Shown here one piece after another: positions 1 through 10,698 of a stretch of 64,000 bases of DNA. Within the stretch, counting starts at the first letter, position 1; each line of letters starts with the position of its first letter. The position numbers and the translations under genes were made by a program. Origin of the DNA: Dactylis glomerata (lineage: Eukaryota > Streptophyta > Magnoliopsida > Poales > Poaceae); assembly GCA_007115705.1 (NCBI GenBank), contig QXEO01000234.1, positions 2,585,375-2,649,374 of the forward strand, given 5' to 3'. The notes beneath the pieces are model-generated. The model worked only from the letters and a program-made list of their open reading frames with translations, searched no databases and had not been told where the DNA came from.

Positions 1-325
1 TGATTTGAGCAACAGAAAACCCTCTAAAAATTCGACCTTTGTCAGCTGTTCTGTTTTTTGACAGATTTCTGCCAATATTTGTGTTTACCGCTTTATCGCT
101 TTCTTTTTTAGTTCTTTTGATCACGGAACTTTTGGGGAAGTTGATACAGTAGTATATGCTTTGTATGTGGTGGTTTTAAGTTGAAACCTGAAGCAAAAAG
201 GGTTGATTCATTATTATGCTTACACTAATGTTGCTAATAGATTTGTGTTTAGTTTTGTATGAAGGAAGTTTTCAAGTGTAGGGATTGGAGAATGATGAGA
301 AGAGTTGAAGAATGGAAAAAAGCTC

Positions 326-394
326 AAGCTTGGGGATGCCCATGTCACCCCAAGAAATATCTAAGAAGTATAAGCGTCAAAGCTTGGGGATGCC
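326..394 (+). other. Two internal polypurine-tract-like copies
   Basis: The 14-mer AAGCTTGGGGATGC occurs at 326-339 and 380-393, about 2.9 kb upstream of the 3' LTR. It is identical to the polypurine tract at 3253-3266 that touches the LTR. Equivalent pairs sit in element B (about 31815 and 31869) and, reversed, in element E (59447-59460 and 59501-59514). Internal (central) polypurine tracts acting as extra plus-strand primers are known from lentiviruses and Ty1; that role here is inference. Confidence 0.55.
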
Positions 395-1042
395 CCCGAG
401 GCACCCCTTCTTCATCGGCAAAAATTAGGTCACCTTTCAACACACTATATTTTTATTGCTTCATGCATTATGTGTTTTTTTGGAGCGTCAGTTGTTTTTA
501 GTTTTCAGTTTTGTTTAGTTTTTTTTGCTGCAATAAATGGTTGGACCCCAACAAATTTCCTTTGGAGAAGTTGCCTTGCTTTTCATTTGCCAAGAACACT
601 CCGTTTTTCACTCTTACCGTTTCAACGAGTGTTTTCTTTTTCTAGAACTGCGTTTAGTTTTCGATTTTCGCCTTGATATGTGTTCAGATCTTCTTATATA
701 TTTGCATCAAGGTGTATTTTTGCCTCTGGTCCATATTGGTTTTCATCAAAAGAGTTGGCTATAAAAAGTTTGAATGGTGTTGGAAAAGAGAAAAAGCTTT
801 ATGCAAAAAAGTGGTACAAGAAGGAGCTTGTGTAGACCGCGGCCTAGGCTTTTGCATGTCGTGCTTGATGTCTTTTTGATAGTATGATTAGTGGTTTTTC
901 TGTAGCATGACTTGCCTCAAATAACTGAGATTGCTTAATGAGCCTTTGAAAAAATCATGCGTTGTTTTAATTATTTGGAAGCATTATTTTGGTTTTCTCG
1001 TTTGATGCTTTATTTGGGTTGACTTGGCGCATGCTCACACAT

Positions 1043-2827
1043 GTTAGACTCATACAAAGTCGCCATTGCCTCGATGATCATTTAGTTTTTGACTTTTGAT
1101 GCCGTCTTATGCTTCTTTTAATGTCGCTTTGTCGCTATGCATGATTATGGCCATTATTGCTCTCTTAGTTGGTCGCTCCCAGTCTTTTGCTAGCCTTCAT
1201 TTTGTACTGAGTATGAGCTCTACTCATGCATCCAACTCCTAAAAACCAAGTTTTCCATTATGTCCACTATAAATTCCTATGCATGGTATTTGTAAGCCAT
1301 TCCAAGTAAATTTTCATTGGCTACCTTTCAAAACTTTCAACTACTTCTCGTTTTGTGCCACTGTTTTTAGCTCATGGGGACGTAGTGGTCGGAATTGCTA
1401 TCTTCCATATTAAATTAAGTACCCCTCGAATAGGCAGCTTCATCTGCTCGTCATTAATTTTGCATGAGAGCTGGTCAGACCATTGCAATCTAATTTTAAA
1501 AGAAAAGAAAAAAGGCACTCCTCCATGGTATGTGAATGTTGGTGGGCACCCGATGAATCGGTTAGCCATGGTTTGAGAAAGGAAAAAAGGTGGGGAGGAG
1601 TGCCAAAGCTTTATAATAGAGCACCAATGTGCCAAATTTTCAAAGAACTCGGAACCGCTCTCACTTGTTTATTATGGAAGATAGTAAGACCCCATTACCA
1701 GTCGTTGACATGAAACAACCACCTCTCAAAACCCAATTTTTGTCTCTGTTTTACAAATGAAAAGCTCTAGCACATGTTTAATCACTGCTTCCCTCCACGA
1801 AGGGCCTTTCTTTTACTTTTATGTTGAGTCACCACCTTCTATCTTTATGCACCATTAAGAGAGCATAGTTGTTAGACTCATACAAAGTCGCCATTGCCTC
1901 GATGATCATTTAGTTTTTGACTTTTGATGCCATTGCCTCGATGATCATTTAGTTTTTGACTTTTGATGCCGTCTTATGCCATTGCCTCGATGATCATGTT
2001 AGACTCATACAAAGTCGCCATTGCCTCGATGATCATTTAGTTTTTGACTTTTGATGCCGTCTTATGCTTCTTTTAATGTCGCTTTGTCGCTATGCATGAT
2101 TATGGCCATTATTGCTCTCTTAGTTGGTCGCTCCCAGTCTTTTGCTAGCCTTCATTTTGTACTGAGTATGAGCTATACTCATGCATCCAACTCCTAAAAA
2201 CCAAGTTTGCCATTATGTCCACTATAAATTCCTATGCATGGTATTTGTAAGCCATTCCAAGTAAATTTTCATTGGCTACCTTTCAAAACTTTCAACTACT
2301 TCTCGTTTTGTGCCACTGTTTTTAGCTCATGGGGACGTAGTGGTCGGAATTGCTATCTTCCATATTAAATTAAGTACCCCTCGAATAGGCAGCTTCATCT
2401 GCTCGTCATTAATTTTGCATGAGAGCTGGTCAGACCATTGCAATCTAATTTTAAAAGAAAAGAAAAAAGGCACTCCTCCATGGTATGTGAATGTTGGTGG
2501 GCACCCGATGAATCGGTTAGCCATGGTTTGAGAAAGGAAAAAAGGTGGGGAGGAGTGCCAAAGCTTTATAATAGAGCACCAATGTGCCAAATTTTCAAAG
2601 AACTCGGAACCGCTCTCACTTGTTTATTATGGAAGATAGTAAGACCCCATTGCCAGTCGTTGACATGAAACAACCACCTCTCAAAACCCAATTTTTGTCT
2701 CTGTTTTACAAATGAAAAGCTCTAGCACATGTTTAATCACTGCTTCCCTCCACGAAGGGCCTTTATTTTACTTTTATGTTGAGTCACCACCTTCTATCTT
2801 TATGCACCATTAAGAGAGCATAGTTGT
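1043..2827 (+). repeat. Near-identical 830-bp direct duplication with scrambled 125-bp junction
   Basis: Units 1043-1872 and 1998-2827 are offset by exactly 955 bp and differ at only about four positions that I could see, so the duplication is recent. Bases 1873-1997 between them are built from re-copied pieces of the unit's own start, joined at 2-3 bp microhomologies (GCC, GCC and CAT). Elements B and E carry the region once. Confidence 0.9.
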
Positions 2828-3252
2828 CATTTTGAGTATAATGTGCATTGTCCCAAAGTTTTCATTGATTGATTTATATTGTTGGTTTCACTTGTTCTTA
2901 AATTACTTGTATGTAGTCGCCCTCTTAAAACTTGAAGGTGTCCTATGCATTTATGTTTTACTCTCTCATGAAGGACAAGCTGAAAACCATTTGTATGTTT
3001 TTCCTTATGATTTGAACACACATTTGACTTTCATTGTTTCATTTTCATGATCTTTTGTTTGTGTTCATTTTCATGTTATAACATGGTTGCTAAGTTTCTT
3101 CTATCGAGATTATATCTTTCATGCCCATGTTTTAAGTTCTTTTGATCCCAGCGCACAACGCTTACATAGATGATCAAGATTGTGTAGGTGCATGTCACCT
3201 CAAATATTATTTCTTTTGTTATCACTTACCTACTCGAGGATGAGCAGGAGTT

Positions 3253-3266
3253 AAGCTTGGGGATGC
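3253..3266 (+). promoter_or_regulatory. Polypurine tract of element I
   Basis: AAGCTTGGGGATGC lies directly before the TG that opens the 3' LTR, the position expected for the plus-strand primer. The same sequence, reversed, adjoins the 3' LTR of element E at 57525-57538. Confidence 0.85.
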
Positions 3267-4880
3267 TGATACGTCTCCAACGTATCCATAATTTTTGATG
3301 CTCCATGCTTGTTTTTACACCATTTGCTTAGTGTTTCGTTACACTTCGTGGCATTTTTATGCATTTTCTGGAACTAACCTATTAACGAGATGCCACAGTG
3401 CCAGTTCCCTATTTTCTGCTGTTTTTGTGTTTCAGAAAAGTTACACAGGAAATATTCTCGGAATTGGACGAAACCAAAGCTAGTCGTCCAGATATTTCAC
3501 GGAGCTTCCAGAACACCGAAGAGGAGACGGAGCCGGACCAGAGAGTGGCCACACCACCAGGGGGCGCGGCCCACCCCTGGCCCGCGCCGGCCTGTGGTGT
3601 GGCCCCCCTGGTCCACTTCAGACGCCGCCTCTTCACCTATAAAGCCCCCCGACGGGAAAAACCTAAATGCTCGATCACTTTTCCAGAACACATCGCGATC
3701 CGCCACCACCGTCGACCCGAAGACCGGGAGGGTCCAGAAGCTCTTCCCGGCACCCTGCTGGAGAGGGAAATCGCCACCGGAGGTCTTCTTCATCGCCATG
3801 CTTGCCTCTGGCGCGATGAGTGAGTAGTCTACCTTGGACTATGGGTCCATAGCAGTAGCTAGTTGGTTGTCTTCTCCACCATGTGCTTCATGTTTAGATC
3901 TCGTGAGCTGCTTTACATGATCGAGAGCACCGTTATGTAATTCTACATGTTGTGTTTGTTGGGATCCAATGAATATTGGTGTTATGATTGAGTTGAAGTA
4001 CTGAATTTTATCTTATGTTATCTCTATGTTGTTTATGATCTTGCATGCTCTCCGTTGTTAGTAGCTATCTTGGCCGAGTAGTTGCTAGTGACTCCAAGAG
4101 GGGGTATTTATGCTCGATAGTGGGTTCATGCCTCTATTTAATCTGGGGGAGTGATAGAAACCTCTAAGGTTGTAGATGTGCTGTTGCTACTAGGGGGAAA
4201 ACAACATTCATATGCTCAAGGGCATATGCTTTGTTTACATTACACACTTTGCTTAATGCAATTATCTGTTATTTGCAACTTAATACTTGTGGAGTTCTCG
4301 GATTGATTCGCCACAAGTGGATTATTAGTCATAGATGCAGTTGGATGGCGGTCTATGTATCTTGTTGTAATGCCCAGAGTAAATCTCATAGTGATCCTCT
4401 CGACATATGCACGTTGTCTTTATTCTATCAATTGCCCAACTGTAATTTGTTTACCCAGCATGTGTTATTTTATCTTATGGAGAGACACCACTAGTGAACT
4501 GTGGACCCCGGTCCTATTTCCTTTATATTGCTATCACCTGTTTACTTTACTCGCATACTATTATCACTTTCCACTCGATACGCTCATACCCTTTGTTTCA
4601 AGCAAACCGGTGAGATTGACAACCTCATCGTAAGTTGGGAACAAAGTATTTGGTTGTGTTGTGTGCAGGTTCCACGTTGCCGCTCGCAAAGCAAAGCTTG
4701 GACGAGGCGCCCTATAAATTGTCCGGAGCTGTCGCAAAGCTAGCGGGCATCACCTTCGGTCGTTTGTCTCCCTCCTACTGGATTGACTACCTTGGTTTCA
4801 TAACTGAGGGAAAACTTGCTGCTATATTTATTAAACCTTCTCTTGGGGTTTCCAACTGGCCGGTCATTTTTACTTCATCA
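3267..4880 (+). repeat. 3' LTR of element I (1,614 bp)
   Basis: It starts TGATACGTCTCC after the polypurine tract and ends TTCATCA, by comparison with the LTRs of A, B and H. A TATAAA box lies at 3638-3643, so U3 is about 370 bp and R plus U5 about 1.2 kb. Open frames at 3390-3827 and 4635-4937 overlap these LTR parts and are not genes. The 3' target duplication should be ACAAA (4881-4885), but its partner is outside the window. Confidence 0.85.
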
Positions 4881-5383
4881 ACAAACGCCAACAAGTTTTC
4901 TGGCACCATCATCACCGCGCCATCATTCATCGCTTAATGGAAAAAGAAATATAGAGATATGAAGTTTTTCCCAAAACCACATTTATCATTTTCTAAGTGA
5001 CTAAACTCAAAAAATATAGTTTTGGGTTTAGTTTAATCAAAATAATTCAAAACATGGTGGAACCTTCCCATGGAGTCTTGTTATGTTACCTACAACCTAG
5101 AGAAATAATAATGGAAAAGGAAATATAGAGATATGAAGTTTTTCTTAAAACCACTTCCTAGTCCGTGAGCTACTAGCTATGAAGATGCAGGGCTTTCTAC
5201 TCAACACACCTCCCAAATACCCACTATGCTTACAAACTTTGTCGAAATGAGTCCAAATTCGTCAAACTTGTGTATCTTTGAATTGCAAACAATATCACGT
5301 CGGCCAAAATGTACTATATTATTCAAATAACACAATCTAACAATTTTTATGCCGAAAGCTTCAATTTCCCTTACTCCCTTTAT
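4881..5383. other. Unassigned flank with a short duplication
   Basis: No gene is seen. A block of about 42 bp beginning GGAAAA(A/G)GAAATATAG occurs at 4938-4980 and again at 5113-5155. The rest is AT-rich with no recognisable domain. Confidence 0.5.
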
Positions 5384-5569
5384 TATTTGGGTGCCCCTGT
5401 TTTACTTAGTTTTACTCAGTTTTCCCACTCCGGTAACGATGGGACTAGGTTACCACATAACCAATGGTTAGGTTAACCGAACCTAAAAAACAACCCAATG
5501 GGCCTTTGGTTTAACCTGACAATGCAAATGGTTATTTAGGTTCGAACCTCTTTTCCCAAGGGTTATCCG

Positions 5570-7640
5570 TCACGCATCTAATCCTGAGAGCCGCCTGCTC
5601 TCCTCTTGACTTCCGACCACCGCATGGCCGCTTTTCAGCCTGCCGACGAGCCACCCATCTCCCCCGCCACACCTGTCCATCTTCATGATGTCTGGCTCCA
5701 ACTCATCATCTTGCGGTTGGTGAGGTCCGCCAGAACGCCGACAGCGTCTGCCAGCCCCTTGGCCCAAGCTCGAACATAGACCACCACGTCGTGCTCCGCT
5801 CAGATGGGCCACGTAGCACAACGTTCTCCGGTGCGTCATAGTGCAGCTCCTTGTTGGCGCCCAAACCGCGCTCGTGGACTAGGTTGAATGCACGGCAGAT
5901 GCCTGTGGCATGGTGGTGGTGCCTGAAGAGGCCGGCGAGCTGCACAAAAGGTGCCAATACTGCCGGATGCCACGCGCGGTGACCAGGGCATCTTAGCGGG
6001 GCCACTGCCGGTGTCGAGGCCAACCATGGGTGTCCTGAGCGCGGTCGCCGTTGCTGCCGGAAGGCACGTTCCTTAGACCGCTGATGTCTACGCACGCGTC
6101 TGTTCTTGTAGACAGTGTTGGGCCTCCAAGTGCAGAGGTTTGTAGAGCAGCAGCAAGTTTCCCTTAAGTGGATCACCCAAGGTTTATCGAACTCAGGGAG
6201 GAAGAGGTCAAAGCTATCCCTCTCAAGCAACCCTGCAATTACGATACAGAAAGTCTGTTGTGTCCCCAACACACCCAATACACTTGTCAGATGTATAGGT
6301 GCACTAGTTCGGCGAAGAGATAGTGAAATACAAGTGGTAGTGATGATTATAAGTAGCAAATGTAATCTGAAATAAATATCGATGCGAGCAAACATTTAAC
6401 AAAACAGGAAGTAAACGGTGTGCAATGCTTGGAAACAAGGCCTAGGGATCATACTTTCACTAGTGGACACGCTCCCAACAAATATAACATAATTGAACCA
6501 ATAGATACTATCATCAATATGCAACTTAAAATAGTTCTCCAATGGAAAACGAACACTAATCATGCGTAGGGCTACGAAGCACTCCTCAAAGTCCGTATGA
6601 ACCCAAACTAGATTGTCCCACACTATCACCGTGAACGCACTAGATGGTTCCAACAAACACCAACATTTCATAGAGACATTAACCAAAAAGATACACATGA
6701 TGCACACACTAGTCACCTTTACACCATGATACGAGGTATCTCCGGAGAGTCCAATAATAAAGCATAGGAGTAGCATAATATCTGAATAATAACATCTACC
6801 AATTCAACTAGATACAAAGCTCACGATCACATAAAGATCACATCATGGGAAAGAGAGGTGAACCACATAGCTACCGGTAGAGCCCTCAGCCCCGGGGGAG
6901 AACTACTCCCTCCTCATCATAGGAGACAACAAGGTTGATGGAGATGGCGGTGAGGTCGATGGAGACGGCGGAGACGGCGATGGAGACCGATGGAGATGGC
7001 TCCGGGGGCACTTCCCCGTCCCGGCAGGGTGCCGGAACAGAGACTTCTGTCCCCCTAAATTCATCGGCGGCGGCGGCGGAGCTGCAGAACTGTTCTGGAA
7101 ATTTTGCCAACTCCCCTAGGGTTTTTCGTCCCGAGGCTTTATATAGGCGAAGGGGCGTCGTCAGGGGGCTGCCAGGGCACCCTCACACATAGGGGGTGCG
7201 GCCAGGGCCTGGGCCACGCCGCCCTGGTGTGTGGGGCCCTCGTGGCCCCACTCCGCCTCCTCTTTGGTTCTCTGGAAGCTTCGATGAAATTCTGGGCGAC
7301 TGGCTTTGGTTTCGTCCAATTCCGAGAATATTTCCTGTGTAACTTTTCTGAAACACAAAAACAACAGAAAACAGGGAACTGGCACTGTGGCGACTTGTTA
7401 GTAGGTTAGTTCTGGAAATCGCATAAAAACGCCACAAAGTGTAACGAAACACAAGGCAAATGGTGTAAAAACAAGCATGGAGCATCAAAAATTATAGATA
7501 CGTTTGAGACGTATCAACCACCCGCACCTTCGGCGACCTCAGCGTTGCGCTCAACGCCAGCACAACCATATACTGGTCAGGCCACCACTACCTTGGCGCC
7601 GCACGCGAGCGATGCGAGTGTCAGCCAACATGACCCAGTC
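5570..7640. pseudogene. Decayed GC-rich gene fragment split by solo LTR M
   Basis: Bases 5570-6081 are GC-rich and codon-like, and resume at 7522-7640 after the inserted LTR. On the plus strand a 59-codon open stretch from ATG 5623 stops at a TAG near 5779. Its Leu-rich part (about residues 20-40) loosely resembles the start of a plant F-box protein, but I would not name it on that. A later plus-strand stretch ends in TGA near 7631, followed by an AT-rich tail to about 7850 that looks like a 3' untranslated region. Other plus frames are broken by stops, for example a TAG at 6074. A minus-strand open frame of 229 codons (5706-6395) runs into the inserted LTR and is not a gene. The likely origin is a captured and decayed host gene piece. 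Confidence 0.4.
6082..7516 (-). repeat. Solo LTR M (1,435 bp, same family as element E)
   Basis: Reversed, it begins TGATACGTCTCAAACG and ends GCGTAGACATCA. It has the same length and architecture as the 3' LTR of E (56090-57524). It is flanked by ACCGC (6077-6081) and ACCAC (7517-7521), a 5-bp target duplication with one mismatch. No internal region accompanies it, so it is a solo LTR left by recombination between the two LTRs of a full element. Reversed, a TATATAA box lies near 7136-7144. Confidence 0.85.
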
Positions 7641-8405
7641 TAGTGAACGTTTGTAGAGTTAGTTAGCTTGTCGACTCTCGTAGTCTTCTACCACCATCTA
7701 GCTTAATTGCAGGTTGTTAGCTAGCTGCTAGGAGATTAATTAGCCTCTAACGAATACTCGGTACATGTATATAAACATTCCTTGATGATTAGTACTACTC
7801 GTGTTGGATCACTCGTTTTCTCTCATCTTTCACAGCGAGTATTTGCCATATGCTAGAACATGGTCTTATTTCCTAACAAGTTGGGTCAGCCAGCTTATGA
7901 AATGCTAAGAGTGGTTCGAACCTTAATAACCAATGGTTAACCGTTTTTAATCTTAATGACCTAGTGGTTAACCTTTTTTACCTTTCCCACAATATGGTTA
8001 AAAAGGTTCAAATTCGGAACGAAAATGGTTAACCAAATCCCATCATGACCCTCCGGGTCCACTTGTTTTACTCAGTCCTACTCAGTTTTGCCCTTCCGAT
8101 AAACATTTCCTCACTTTTCCCCCTCTTAGTTCTACTCAGTTTTCCTCACTTGTACTCACTGGCTGATCTCTGATTGGTCGAGATGTATGTCACACGGATC
8201 TTGGTTGGTTGATAGCTCAACGTACGCTTACACCGTTGGATCATTTATGATTGGACGGCCTGTATATCTCTCTCTCTACCTTGATGGACGCATATGGAGA
8301 GAAGAGCAGAGCACATACCTACCAACCCTGGCAGTCGCATATTCCAGTCGCATCTTCCTCTCTCCTATTTCCTCTCTTACTCTGGCGGTGGCGGCGGCGC
8401 GGAAC

Positions 8406-8530
8406 TGTAGCGTGCGTGCGGCGGCGCGAATCTAACTGTGCGTGCGGCGAAGCGGATCTAACCGTGCGTGCGGCAGCGCGGATCTAACCGTGCGACGGCG
8501 TGGATCTAAGAGTGCCGGTGAGGATCTAAC
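8406..8530 (+). repeat. Short GC-rich tandem repeats (about 22-28 bp, 4-5 copies)
   Basis: Units of the form GATCTAACCGTGCGTGCGGC repeat with drift four to five times just upstream of the split ORF at 8548, with units shortening towards the right. They may lie in that gene's 5' untranslated or promoter region. Confidence 0.7.
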
Positions 8531-8547
8531 CCTCAGAAATAGTTGAA

Positions 8548-8636
8548 ATGTCTCTCTCTGTCTCACTTTTATTTCTCTTCTCAGATCTGTTGATGATGAA
8601 GAAAACCAAGACGGCGGCCGTGCCGACAGTGGTCAT
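8548..8636 (+). pseudogene. 5' part of a repeat-coding ORF, interrupted by element J
   Basis: Twenty-nine codons plus two bases run from ATG 8548 to the point where J inserted. They contain the first copy of a motif with KTKTAAVPTVV. The remainder lies at 18781-19351. The two bases left over here (AT, end of GTCAT) and C18781 form one codon, so phase is kept across the insertion once the target duplication is counted once. An alternative is that translation began in an upstream exon, because a pyrimidine-rich tract ending in CAG lies at about 8571-8583. Confidence 0.55.
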
Positions 8637-9546
8637 TGTCGATGGATTTTGTGTCGCAAGAACATGGGGTACCACGCGACGGACCCAAAGATTCGAACGC
8701 AGGGGGCTGAACGTGGCAGATCTAGGATCGCAACGAAGCACGGTGATGGAAGCCTCGAGTCGTCGAACGCACTACGCACTGCAGAGAGAGACGCCGGGCT
8801 TTACCCAGGTTCAGGGCCCTCGTGGTGAGGTAACACCCCTACTTCCTGCCTTCTTGTATTACAACGCGACACCTCGCGAGAAGTACAAGGTCTTGGTTAC
8901 AAAGCTCTAGCTGGCCAGAGGTTGAAGAACCTGCGTGCCCAGCTAGCAGCTTGGAGAAGATGAAGATCCGATCCCCTCTAAGGGGTGGCCTCCCTTCCTC
9001 TTATAGCGCCAAGGTCCTCCTTCCCCTTATCTTCTTGGGGAAGGGGTTGCCACACACGGCCAAGGAGGGAGGACAGCTGTAGACTACATTCTTCCATGGA
9101 CGTAGTCTTCGTAGAGTAGTGGCGCCGGTCCACCGGAGTGGGTGGAGGAAGCTGACGTCTTCCCCTGGCGCCCTGCACCGTCCATGCTATTTTTAGGGGG
9201 GTGGCCAACAACCACTGTGCCGCTTTGGGCAGGCTTAGAGAAAGTTGGACTCCTCCCTGTCGGGGGTAGCGTGGGCGGTACGCGGTCTTCTGTCCTTTAT
9301 CTTCTTGCTCTGCACGCCAACGTGCTGAGCTGACGTGGACGTGGTCCCTCTCCTCACCAGCGGGAGCTCGTGAGGAGGTCTTCTGGTCCTTAGCAGTTTC
9401 CACCGTCGTTCTCCTCATGAGGCGCCTCCTCATGAGGGTCTTCTTGAATGGCTTCGGTCGTCGGTTCTCTCCTGGGCTGAAGATGGGCCGATGACGGGAC
9501 CTAGGAGCAGGTGGACCGGGATACCCCGGTATCCAGAACACCGACA
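8637..9546 (-). repeat. 3' LTR of J (910 bp)
   Basis: It runs TGTCGATGG to CACCGACA on the plus strand, so both strands start TG and end CA. It is highly similar to 17852-18775, with scattered substitutions. It has two CTCATGAGGCGC-type units where the 5' LTR has three, which explains most of the 14-bp length difference. Confidence 0.9.
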
Positions 9547-9562
9547 GTAGCCCCCGGGAGCC
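9547..9562 (-). promoter_or_regulatory. Polypurine tract of J
   Basis: Reversed, GGCTCCCGGGGGCTAC abuts the TG start of the 3' LTR, as expected for the plus-strand primer of J. Confidence 0.7.
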
Positions 9563-9842
9563 CGGCCCGCGAACGCGCCCTCTTGAGGGAGTGAAGGGCT
9601 GGAGGCCCCAGAAGCTACTGCGCCCTCCAACGGCGCGCGTCAACCGCGCGGTCAGAGGACCATGTGAAGAAGCAGAGGCAGCGGACGCGTGGCGCAACCG
9701 CAGCTGTGAGGCAAAACGGCGGGCGACGCTGCACTCCCCGAGGCGTCAACCGTCATGATGGCGCGTCGCTTCACTGCGGAGCGCTGCGCCAACGCTTCAA
9801 TTCCTGCGCTGAGATTTGACGCATCGACGCTGGATGCCCCCC

Positions 9843-9849
9843 TTAAATA
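9843..9849 (+). promoter_or_regulatory. TATA-like box of the antisense gene in J
   Basis: TTAAATA lies 73 bp upstream of ATG 9922, a plausible plant core-promoter distance, with a C/T-rich leader between. It points away from J's own transcription. Confidence 0.45.
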
Positions 9850-9921
9850 CAGCCTCCTCGAAACCTCCGGCACCTCACCTTCTTCCTCCTGTGCCATTCC
9901 TCCTCCTTCGCCCCCAAGCTC

Positions 9922-10698
9922 ATGGATCCTTCCAACTCCTCCGCCGCCGGATCGAGCTCGGGAACGAAGCGCCGTGGACGCCTGCCGGGCAGCAGGAACA
10001 AAGAGAAGGTTCCTGCCCGGTGGACGCCCGGCGCTGGCGGTCCCTTGCGCATTGGCGCGCCGAGGCAGGATAAGGCGAGCCGCGCCGCCCCGGGGACCTC
10101 CGGCGCTCTGACCCTTCGGGGTCCTGCTCTGAACTCGCCGTCGCCATTGGCGGCGGTGCCGGCTCCCCGCTCCTCGGGGAGCATTGACCGCGTTTTCCGG
10201 GAGGTGGAGGCCACCCTAGGCCCCCCTCCCCTGGAGGCCGCCCTGGGCCCTCCTCCCCCTGCTGCAGATCCTCCGGCCCCGCCGGCAAACGGAGTGGTCG
10301 CCACTCCGCGCCCCTTGGCGGCGGCGATGCTGGGACCCCTCATCGGCCCAGGGTCCCGCTTCCTGGAGCTCCTCGTCGTCGTCGACGCCCCGAGCTTCAA
10401 CTCCCTTCGGCTGCCCGACGCAGTCCGGAGGGTGGTTTACGCCCCCGGCGCGGCCGTCGGGGAGATTGCTCTGGGGGAGCAGAGCAGGCCAGATCTCTTC
10501 TGGCCTGTGGACATCCTCCTCGGAGCGGGTGGCAATGCCGTCCTCTCCGGTCGCTGGAGGGCCTTTGCCCTCGGCCATCGCCTCCGCGTCGGCGACCACC
10601 TTGTCTTCCGCTTCAAGCTGGGGGCGCTGGAGGCCTCGATGCGGATCTTCACCGCCGGTGGCGTCCGCCGCACCTACCCCCAGCCCGCGGCGCAGTGA
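9922..10698 (+). CDS. Antisense ORF of J: AT-hook-like plus B3-like protein, 258 aa
   Basis: An uninterrupted plus-strand frame starts at ATG 9922 and ends at TGA 10696-10698, opposite to J's gag-pol. Residues 15-28 read KRRGRLPGSRNK, an AT-hook-like basic patch whose usual GRP core is GRL. Residues 30-145 are Pro/Ala-rich linker. Residues about 150-250 resemble a plant B3 DNA-binding fold: a SFNSLRLP start, then WRAFALGHRLRVGDHLVF (Trp, Phe-Ala, Leu, Gly-Asp, Leu-Val-Phe spacing), then a final IFTAGGVRR strand. B3 proteins bind DNA in the nucleus, so a role in controlling the element or the host is inference. It is intact while every pol frame in J is broken. A TATA-like box lies upstream and a T-rich tail with AATGCAAT follows at about 10825. 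The family link to Grande and RIRE2 antisense genes is plausible but unverified. Confidence 0.6.
   Translation: MDPSNSSAAGSSSGTKRRGRLPGSRNKEKVPARWTPGAGGPLRIGAPRQDKASRAAPGTSGALTLRGPALNSPSPLAAVPAPRSSGSIDRVFREVEATLGPPPLEAALGPPPPAADPPAPPANGVVATPRPLAAAMLGPLIGPGSRFLELLVVVDAPSFNSLRLPDAVRRVVYAPGAAVGEIALGEQSRPDLFWPVDILLGAGGNAVLSGRWRAFALGHRLRVGDHLVFRFKLGALEASMRIFTAGGVRRTYPQPAAQ

Larger units (their letters stand above)
1..4880 (+). mobile_element. Ty3/Gypsy-like LTR element I, 3' portion (internal tail plus 3' LTR)
   Basis: The window opens inside the non-coding tail of a plus-strand LTR retrotransposon. The stretch from base 1 matches the tail of element B from about 31495 and, reversed, the tail of element E up to about 59835, so the three belong to one family group. 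The tail ends in a polypurine tract (3253-3266) followed by an LTR that begins with TG. The gag-like gene and 5' LTR lie left of base 1. No convincing protein is encoded here: the short open frames in 259-880 and 1355-1713 match no domain I know and recur only as part of the repeat. Assignment to Gypsy rests on family resemblance, since no pol is visible. Confidence 0.8.
5448..8046. repeat. Inverted-repeat-bounded segment inside K
   Basis: Both ends read inward as GATGGGA, then (C/T)T(A/T)GGTTA, and keep patchy similarity for 105-145 bp up to the shared GGTTCGAACC at about 5538-5548 and 7914-7923. The two arms face each other, as in a DNA transposon or a long hairpin. A diverged 45-50 bp direct repeat (about 5393-5447 and 8060-8108) flanks the pair. 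I find no clean short target duplication, so this may be a separate small transposon inserted in the left terminus of K or an internal feature of K. Confidence 0.35.

Noticed and set aside
3390..3827. Open frames of 141-145 codons in the LTR of element I
   Set aside because: They overlap each other in two frames, cross the TATA box and R region, and occur only as part of the LTR, without a known domain.
4881..4937. TTTTCTGGCACCATCATCAC after LTR I, which could be a primer site of a tandem element
   Set aside because: It fits the tRNA-Asp complement poorly, and the polypurine tract before the LTR already makes it a 3' LTR. The resemblance to TTTTCTGGCGCC is kept only as a note.
5706..6395. 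A 229-codon minus-strand open frame
   Set aside because: It runs from the inserted solo LTR M into the gene fragment across an insertion junction, so it is an accident.
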